From Elusimicrobiota bacterium (GTDB lineage Bacteria; Elusimicrobiota; Elusimicrobia; UBA1565): 64,000 nt of DNA. The stretch covers positions 124,001-188,000 of the forward strand of contig JBAZVI010000003.1 of assembly GCA_041660925.1 (NCBI GenBank), written 5' to 3'. The notes beneath the pieces are model-generated. The model worked only from the letters and a program-made list of their open reading frames with translations, made no database searches and was not told where the DNA came from. Both the position numbers and the translations under genes were made by a program. This document shows, piece by piece, positions 58,616-64,000 of this stretch (position 1 is the stretch's first letter; each line of letters begins with the position of its first letter).

Positions 58616-60340
58616 ATGAGCCGCAAGAAGAGGCGCGAGCAGTCCCAGGAGCCGTCCCCGGCGGCGGAGCTGCCGGCGTGGCTCAAGCGTCCGGAGCTCG
58701 GGCTCTTCCTCCTCGCGCTCGCCCTGCGCCTCCTCCACCTGTGGCTCTACCGCGGGGACTTCTGGGCGTGGACGCCGCTGCTCGACGACAACATCTTCGT
58801 CTCCTGGCGCGACCTCATCGCCCGCGAGGGCTTCCTCGCGCGCTCGCTCGGCGTCTTCAACCTCAATCCCGGCTATCCCTACTTCCTCGCCGCCCTGGGC
58901 CGCCTCTTCGGGCACGGCCTGCTCGCCCCGGTCCTGCTCCAGCATCTCCTCGGAGCCCTCGTCCCCCCGCTCCTCTACCGGGTGGGCCGCGAACTCTTCG
59001 ACGAGCGCGTCGGCCTCGTCGCCGGCCTCCTCGCGGCTCTCTACGGTCCCGCGGTCTTCTACGAGTCGCGCCTGCTCGGCGAGAGCTTCATCTATCTCCT
59101 CAACGCCGGATTCCTCTTCCTCCTCTGCCGCGGCGCGGCCGAGGCCCCCGAGTTCCGCTCCACCCTCGCGGGGATCCTCCTCGGGCTTTCGGCGGTCTTC
59201 CGGCCGACCGCCCTCGCGCTCGCCCCCCTCGCCGCGCTCTGGATCCTTTCGACGACCCGCGTACGCGGGAGCGCGCGGTCCTGGCTCTGCGTCGCCCTCT
59301 TCGCCCTCGGCGTCTGGCTGCCGATGCTCCCCGTGCAGCTGCGCAACCGCGCGGTGGACCCGGCCTCCGGCTGGGGGCTCACGACCGCGAGCGGCGGCGT
59401 CAACCTCTTCCTCGGAAACAACCCCGAGGCCGACGGCCTGAACAAGGCTCCCTCCTTCGTGCGCTACGGGCCGGGGCAGCAGTACCAGGACTTCAAGGAG
59501 GAGGCCGAGCGACGGGCGGGCCGGACGCTCTCCGCGCGCGAAGTCTCCGCGTTCTGGACGGGGCGCGTGCGCGAGTGGTTCCGGGTCCGTCCCGACCTGG
59601 CCTGGGGACTCGTCCTGCGCAAGGCGGAGCTCTTCTGGAACCACCGCGAGCCGCCCGACAACTTCTTCCCCTCGCTCTTCGAGCGCTTCACGAAGCTGGG
59701 GCCGGTCCCCCTCGTCGGCTGGGGCCTCGTCGCGCCGCTCGGCCTCTGGGGCCTGCTGGCCTCGGTCGGCTGGCTCTCCGGCCGCTGGCTCCTGCACGGC
59801 TACGCGCTCGCCTACTTCGGGCTCGTCACCGGCTTCTACGTGCTCTCGCGCTACCGCTTCCCCGCCGCCGCGGCCCTCATCCCGCTGGCGGCCTTCGGCC
59901 TCGTGCGCCTGCGCGACCTGTGCGTCCAGCGGCGGCTCGCGCGCGCCTTCGGCATGACGCTGCTCCTGGTCCCCTGCGTGCTGCTCTCGCGCCTGCCGCT
60001 CATCGGCGAGGAGGACGCCGCCTCCGCCCACTACAGCATGGGCGTCATCTACGCGAACCAGGGCTGGAAGGAGAAGGCCGTCGAGGAGTACCGCGCCTCG
60101 CTCGCGGCCGACCCGGGCTTCTCTTCTTCGTGGCTGAACCTCGGGCTTCTGCTCCATGAGCTCGGGCGCGGCCCGGAGGCCGCCGCGGCGCTCGAGAGCG
60201 CGGCGCGCACCGAGACGGATCCCGCGCGCCGCGCGCGCATCGCCTCGGCCGCCGCCGGCCTGCGGGGGCGTGAACCCCGGGACGCGGGATTCACGGGGGA
60301 TCGGGGAAGAGCGGAAGCTCCTTCAGGAAAAAGGCCGTAG
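58616..60340 (+). CDS. ArnT/PMT-like membrane glycosyltransferase with C-terminal TPR
   Basis: 574 residues. About ten hydrophobic segments from residue 28 on. The first loop has LLDDNIFVSWRDLIAREG with the acidic pair typical of GT-C enzymes, then FNLNPGYPYFLAALGRLFG and FYESRLLGESFIYLLNAGFLF. A periplasmic-type domain lies at about 250-345 (TTASGGVNLFLGNNPEADG). The end (about 470-545) carries TPR units (AHYSMGVIYANQGWKEKAVEEYRASLAADPGFSSSWLNLGLLLHELGRG). Transfers a sugar from a polyprenyl-phosphate carrier; acceptor unknown. The last 25 residues are likely non-functional run-out. Confidence 0.9.
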   Translation: MSRKKRREQSQEPSPAAELPAWLKRPELGLFLLALALRLLHLWLYRGDFWAWTPLLDDNIFVSWRDLIAREGFLARSLGVFNLNPGYPYFLAALGRLFGHGLLAPVLLQHLLGALVPPLLYRVGRELFDERVGLVAGLLAALYGPAVFYESRLLGESFIYLLNAGFLFLLCRGAAEAPEFRSTLAGILLGLSAVFRPTALALAPLAALWILSTTRVRGSARSWLCVALFALGVWLPMLPVQLRNRAVDPASGWGLTTASGGVNLFLGNNPEADGLNKAPSFVRYGPGQQYQDFKEEAERRAGRTLSAREVSAFWTGRVREWFRVRPDLAWGLVLRKAELFWNHREPPDNFFPSLFERFTKLGPVPLVGWGLVAPLGLWGLLASVGWLSGRWLLHGYALAYFGLVTGFYVLSRYRFPAAAALIPLAAFGLVRLRDLCVQRRLARAFGMTLLLVPCVLLSRLPLIGEEDAASAHYSMGVIYANQGWKEKAVEEYRASLAADPGFSSSWLNLGLLLHELGRGPEAAAALESAARTETDPARRARIASAAAGLRGREPRDAGFTGDRGRAEAPSGKRP

Positions 60341-60352
60341 CCGAAGCATCTG

Positions 60353-60400
60353 CTGAAATCCCGATGTCTGCGCATGGATGCGCAGACGTCGGGATTTCAG
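60353..60400. terminator. Bidirectional terminator between convergent genes
   Basis: A 23-bp stem with a single G-U pair, 60353-60375 with 60378-60400, opening CTGAAATCCCGATGTCTGCG, with a two-base spacer at the tip. It separates the glycosyltransferase (ends 60340) and the cyclase (ends 60402). Confidence 0.75.
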
Positions 60401-60401
60401 A

Positions 60402-62411
60402 TTAGAGGGAGAATTCGAAGGCGACGACGCTCGCGCGCTTGCCCTTCACGGCGAGCTGTCGCCGCTCGCAGTTCGGGAAGAGGGCCTTCCCGCGCTCGTG
60501 GAGCTCCGAGCAGACGAGAAGGCGGCCCGGCGTGCAGTTGGACTCCAGGCGCTGCGCGAGGTTCACCGCGTCCCCGATGAAGGTGTACTCGCGGCGCAGC
60601 TCCGAGCCGACGTTCGCGCGGACGGCGCGCCCGGCGTTGATCCCGATGCGCACGCCGAAGGGGCTCCCCTTCTCCTGCAGGTCTCGCGTGAGCTCCAGCA
60701 GCTCGCGCCCCGTCTCGAGCGCCTGCGCGGGGTCGCGGAAGGCCGCGAAGATGCAGTCGCCGATGTACTTGTCCACGTCGCCGCCCCGCCGGTAGATGGC
60801 CTCCGTGGCGGGCTTGAAGATGGCGTTGAGCGCGGCGACGACCTCCTTGGGCGTGTGCTCCTCGCTGTAGGAGGTGAACCCCTTCACGTCCATGAAGAGG
60901 AAGCAGCCGACGAACTCGGAGTCGGGGAGCTCGTAGCTCCCCTGCGCGGCCTGGTCGCCCACTCCCCGGAACACCTCGTGCGGCGTGTAGCGGTGGATGA
61001 CCTCGTTCTGGCGGCGCAGGCGCTCCCCGTCCAGATAGGACTTCCGGCTGAGGTTGGCGAGGAAGCGCTCGGTGTCGTCGAGAGTCCCCTCGCTCTTGGA
61101 CAGCAGGCCTTTGAGCCGCGCGAGCTCGACGCGCTCGCGCGTGCGCTCGGAGAGCGGCCGCGGAGACGGCGTGCACGCCCGGCTTCCGCGCCGGTCCTTG
61201 AGGGCCATGAGGCAGACGGTGGTGGTGTGGTACTGCGAGCCCCCCAGCGGGGCGGCGGGGTCGACGACGTCCGCGTAGCGGCTGAGGCAGGGGCAGAACT
61301 CCCCTCCCGAGTAGAAGCCGAAGACGGGGACGTCGCGGCCGAAGACCTCGCGCACGGCCTCGAGCTCGTTGTCCACGCGGCTGTTGAGGATCGCGCTGCG
61401 CGAGCAGCAGCTCACGACGAAGACGAGGTCCGGCGTTTCGCCGCCCAGGCCGTCCAGGCACGACTGCGCGGCCGAGCGGGCGCCTTCGAGCAGCCCGCCG
61501 CGGCTGGCCAGGATGAGCCGGGCCGTGCGTCCTTCGAGGTTCTCGGCGGGGAAGTAGGAGATGCAGCCCTTCTTGAAGTCGCAGGCGACCGGAAGCTTGA
61601 TGCGCGAGCGGCCGTCGGCGCCGGTCAGCAGCGAGAAGCCGTAGCGCTGCACGAGCAGCTCGAAGAAGGCGTCGGAGTGCCCGCGGCCGAGGAACTGGCG
61701 GTAGTAGTCGAAGACGGGCAGGCCGTCCACCTCGTAGACGGCCGCCCCGTCGCAGCGGGTGAGCGTCACGACGGGCCCGACGGGCTGCCAGCCGTGGGCG
61801 TAGCCGAAGGAGACCCCGAAGTCCTTCTTCGGGAGGTCGAGCAGGGCCAGGCGCGCGGTCCGGGTCGTCAGGCGCGCGCCGGAGTACTGGTAGTTCGTCC
61901 AGAAGTCGGGGTGGCTCATCCCGAGGTCGTAGTTCCCGCAGGAGAGGCCGCCGAAGAGCGGGAGCGGACCGAGCCCGTCGACGATGCCGGAGAGCATGTC
62001 GTGCTCCCAGCCGCTGGTGATCCCCGAGAAGACCAGCCCGAGCGGGAGCCGCCCCTTCCCCGCGGGTCCACCCGCTCCTACGGCGAGGGCGAGGCCGGTC
62101 GCGCGCAGGTCCGCTCCGGCGTCGACGCTGGAGAGCGTCGTGTTCGCTCCCTCCGTCGAGAGGAGGAGGACGGCGAGCGAGCCCGTGCTGACGCCCGCGT
62201 TGGTGATCTCCGCGTAGCTGGAGCCTCCGGCGAGGATGGAGGGGTCGAGCTCGCGGCAGAGGGCGCGGTGGAGCTGGACCTGGTCGAGATGGGTGGAGCC
62301 GAAGGCCAGCGCGAGGTCCGGGCGCGGCACGGTCCGGCGCGCCTGGCGCACGGCGTCCTTCGCCGCGCGGGCGGGGTCCTTGCCGAGGCCGAGTCCGATG
62401 CCGATGCGCAT
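60402..62411 (-). CDS. FIST sensor domain fused to class III adenylate/guanylate cyclase
   Basis: 669 residues, no membrane segment. FIST_N about 30-220 (DLALAFGSTHLDQVQLHRAL, GGSSYAEITNAGV) and FIST_C about 225-385 (VYEVDGLPVFDYYRQFLG...VACDFKKGCISYFPAENLEG...VFGFYSGGEF). A helical linker (VELARLKGLLSKSEGTLDDTERFLANLSRK) leads to the cyclase at about 480-669: FLFMDVKGFTSYSE (metal Asp), GGDVDKYIGDCIFAAF (Lys and second Asp), INAGRAVRANVG and YTFIGDAVNLAQRLE (Asn and Arg of the transition state). All catalytic residues are present. FIST domains are thought to bind small ligands such as amino acids. A Crp/Fnr protein in the window could read cAMP, but that protein looks Fnr-like. Confidence 0.92.
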   Translation of the reverse strand: MRIGIGLGLGKDPARAAKDAVRQARRTVPRPDLALAFGSTHLDQVQLHRALCRELDPSILAGGSSYAEITNAGVSTGSLAVLLLSTEGANTTLSSVDAGADLRATGLALAVGAGGPAGKGRLPLGLVFSGITSGWEHDMLSGIVDGLGPLPLFGGLSCGNYDLGMSHPDFWTNYQYSGARLTTRTARLALLDLPKKDFGVSFGYAHGWQPVGPVVTLTRCDGAAVYEVDGLPVFDYYRQFLGRGHSDAFFELLVQRYGFSLLTGADGRSRIKLPVACDFKKGCISYFPAENLEGRTARLILASRGGLLEGARSAAQSCLDGLGGETPDLVFVVSCCSRSAILNSRVDNELEAVREVFGRDVPVFGFYSGGEFCPCLSRYADVVDPAAPLGGSQYHTTTVCLMALKDRRGSRACTPSPRPLSERTRERVELARLKGLLSKSEGTLDDTERFLANLSRKSYLDGERLRRQNEVIHRYTPHEVFRGVGDQAAQGSYELPDSEFVGCFLFMDVKGFTSYSEEHTPKEVVAALNAIFKPATEAIYRRGGDVDKYIGDCIFAAFRDPAQALETGRELLELTRDLQEKGSPFGVRIGINAGRAVRANVGSELRREYTFIGDAVNLAQRLESNCTPGRLLVCSELHERGKALFPNCERRQLAVKGKRASVVAFEFSL

Positions 62412-62445
62412 GAGGTCGTCCGGGGTCGATTACGCGTCCCGGGAA

Positions 62446-62454
62446 TGGTATTCT
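62446..62454 (+). promoter_or_regulatory. Extended -10 promoter of the aminotransferase gene
   Basis: TGGTATTCT, a TGnTATTCT form, in the gap after the divergent cyclase gene. It lies about 64 nt before the start at 62518. Confidence 0.4.
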
Positions 62455-62517
62455 ACCCTTATTGGTCCGCCCATGAAGCACCGACGAGAAGAAACCCCCA
62501 GGTCCGCAGGAGACCGC

Positions 62518-63726
62518 ATGCCCGCCACGCTTTCGAACCACGTCCGTCCCGCCCGGCGCACCGAAGGCATCACCTACGCCGTCCGCGACATCGTCGCCCT
62601 CGCCCACGAGGTCGCGAAGACCGGCAAGGAGATGCTCTACCTCAACATCGGCGACCCCAACCAGTTCGATTTCGAGACCCCGGCGCCCCTCATCGAGGCC
62701 GTGCACAAGGCGATGCTCGAGAACAAGTGCAGCTACTCCCCCTCCTCGGGCATCCCCTCCGCGGTCGAGGCCGTCCGGGAGGAAGCGGGCCGCAACGGCA
62801 TCAAGAACATCCTCGACGTCTTCATCACGAGCGGCGGCAGCGAGGCCATCGAGGTCTGCCTCACCGCGCTCGTCGACCGCGGCGAGAACGTGCTCATCCC
62901 CTACCCCGGCTACCCGCTCTACGAGGCCGTGCTCGCGAAGCTCGAGGCGAAGGCCGTCCCCTATCTGCTCGACGAGGCGAACGGCTGGCAGCCCGACCTT
63001 GAGGACATGCGCCGGCGCATCGACGCGAAGACCCGCGCCATCGTGCTCATCAACCCCAACAACCCGACCGGCGCCGTCTACACCGAGAAGACCCTGCGCG
63101 GGATCCTCGCGCTCGCGCGCGAGAAGGACCTGCTCGTCTTCGCCGACGAGATCTACGACAAGCTCATCCTCGACGACAAGAAGCACATCTCCATCGCCTC
63201 GCTCGACTCCGAGGCCCCGGTCGTCACCTTCAACGGGCTCTCGAAGGGCTACCTCGCCCCGGGCTGGCGCATCGGCTGGGGCGTCATCAGCGGCGAGGCC
63301 GCGCGCCTGAAGGACTACGTCGCCGCGGTCAACAAGCTCCTGCGCGCGCGCCTGTGCGCGAACCACCCCATGCAGCACGCGATCGCCCCCGCCCTCAAGG
63401 GCCGCCAGGAGCACCTGCGCCCGGCCCTCGAGAAGCTCCGCCGCCGCCGCGACCTCACCTGCCAGATGCTCAACGCCGAGGGGATCTCCTGCGTGCGGCC
63501 CGAGGCGGCCTTCTACGCCTTCCCGAAGATCGACATCGCCGGGCCCGACGAGGAGTTCGTGAAGGACCTCGTGAAGGCCACGGGCGTCGTCACGGTGCAC
63601 GGCAGCGGCTTCGGCGAGAAGCCCGGCACGCGGCACCTGCGCGTCGTCTACCTCCCCCCCGAGGAGACCCTGCGCAAGGCGTACGCGAGCATGCTGCAGT
63701 TCCTGCGCGACCGCCGCCGGCGCTGA
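62518..63726 (+). CDS. PLP aminotransferase, class I (alanine aminotransferase type)
   Basis: 402 residues. Seen: LYLNIGDPNQFDFETPAPLIEAVHKAM, YSPSSGIPSAVEAV, ITSGGSEAIEVCLTAL, LIPYPGYPLYEAVL, LINPNNPTGAVYTE, FADEIYDKLILDD and the PLP-lysine loop FNGLSKGYLAPGWRIGW. This set is closest to AlaA/AlaT-type alanine transaminases; aspartate or kynurenine types are less likely. The ATG at 62518 has GGAG six bases upstream; an earlier ATG at 62473 has none. Confidence 0.94.
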   Translation: MPATLSNHVRPARRTEGITYAVRDIVALAHEVAKTGKEMLYLNIGDPNQFDFETPAPLIEAVHKAMLENKCSYSPSSGIPSAVEAVREEAGRNGIKNILDVFITSGGSEAIEVCLTALVDRGENVLIPYPGYPLYEAVLAKLEAKAVPYLLDEANGWQPDLEDMRRRIDAKTRAIVLINPNNPTGAVYTEKTLRGILALAREKDLLVFADEIYDKLILDDKKHISIASLDSEAPVVTFNGLSKGYLAPGWRIGWGVISGEAARLKDYVAAVNKLLRARLCANHPMQHAIAPALKGRQEHLRPALEKLRRRRDLTCQMLNAEGISCVRPEAAFYAFPKIDIAGPDEEFVKDLVKATGVVTVHGSGFGEKPGTRHLRVVYLPPEETLRKAYASMLQFLRDRRRR

Positions 63727-63728
63727 GC

Positions 63729-64000
63729 GTGCTTCGCCTCGGGCTCTGCTGCCTCTTCCTCAGGGAGCCCATCCGCTGCCGCACGACGACGGCCAAGGCC
63801 CTGCGCCCGCTGCGCCGTAAGGAGCGGCTCGCGCGCGTTTCGGCGCTCTGCCTGAACAACGTCGCAAGTCTCAAGGCGTCGGTGGAGGCGGTCACCCGTC
63901 TGGGGATCGGGGCCTTTCGCATCCAGAGCGGACTCTTCCCGCGGGCCACTCACCCCGAGGTCGGCTATCGGCTGGAGGAACTCCCCGACCGCCGGCGCAT
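63729..64000 (+). CDS. uvsE: UV damage endonuclease UvsE (N-terminal part, cut by right edge)
   Basis: Begins at a GTG (63729), three bases after the aminotransferase stop, and runs off the window. The visible 90 residues are typical of the UvdE family: LRLGLCCLFLREPIRCRTTTAKALRPLRRKERLARVSALCLNNVASLKASVEAVTRLGIGAFRIQSGLFPRATHPEVGYRLEELP. UvsE nicks DNA 5' to UV photoproducts with a metal-dependent TIM barrel. Confidence 0.9.
   Translation, partial: MLRLGLCCLFLREPIRCRTTTAKALRPLRRKERLARVSALCLNNVASLKASVEAVTRLGIGAFRIQSGLFPRATHPEVGYRLEELPDRRR

Overview
The window is strongly GC-rich and densely coded. Many neighbouring genes share overlapping stop and start codons (ATGA, GTGA or TTGA type). Gene content points to a Gram-negative, diderm, heterotrophic bacterium: a PorV-like outer-membrane protein, a second small outer-membrane barrel, lipoproteins with lipoboxes, DacB, an OPT transporter and a polysaccharide flippase. 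The mix of families and the style of intergenic and in-frame palindromes resemble high-GC Elusimicrobiota metagenome genomes. That placement is my inference; a ribosomal protein tree would settle it.

Layout. 0-6 kb: a truncated unrecognised gene, a small secreted protein, a DUF192 lipoprotein and a GNAT gene, facing a minus-strand run of dacB, a zinc-ribbon membrane protein and udk, then a winged-helix protein. 6.2-17.6 kb (minus): a translationally coupled locus of a 2,933-residue KS-AT-KS-ACP4-KR-DH megasynthase, an Sfp-type phosphopantetheinyl transferase and an acyl-CoA carboxylase carboxyltransferase. It is preceded by an AT-rich promoter region and followed by a structured RNA-like element and a strong terminator. 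18-20 kb: a proline-rich membrane protein and a PorV-like protein. 20-22 kb: nested palindromic repeats and a HemD-inositol monophosphatase fusion. 22-29 kb: a housekeeping run (EIIA, def, fmt, PASTA protein, rpe, rpsP, khpA, trmD, rplS, rnhB, yraN, zinc-ribbon protein). 29-34.6 kb: PAS protein, glk, a DUF1460 amidase, GT2, an outer-membrane protein and a split transketolase. 34.7-37.5 kb: nucleoside salvage (purine nucleoside phosphorylase, pyrimidine-nucleoside phosphorylase, upp). 37.6-43.7 kb: Ser/Thr kinase, M32 carboxypeptidase, YjbQ, a tiny repeat peptide with its own promoter, repeats and terminator, a Crp/Fnr regulator and a TPR protein. 43.8-44.3 kb: tRNA-His and a field of hairpins. 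44.3-48.8 kb (minus): OPT transporter, CcsA-like protein and hybrid histidine kinase, coupled. 49-52 kb: two rhodaneses, an Nfu-type protein, a response regulator and small proteins. 52-57 kb: two secreted proteins separated by a nested inverted-repeat element, then a TatD-like hydrolase. 57-64 kb: a flippase and a membrane glycosyltransferase (divergent), a FIST-adenylate cyclase fusion, an aminotransferase and the start of uvsE.

How the genes work together. The most distinctive system is the megasynthase locus: the AT carries the malonyl-type HAFHS motif, the PPTase can prime the carriers, and the carboxyltransferase can help supply malonyl-type extender. Yet all four ACP domains carry threonine where phosphopantetheine normally attaches to serine. 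No thioesterase or enoyl reductase is present, so the product, probably a specialised lipid, is unknown. A second signal runs through the window: short palindromic elements of one sequence family sit in frame inside the linkers of at least four unrelated genes, and related hairpins fill intergenic space.
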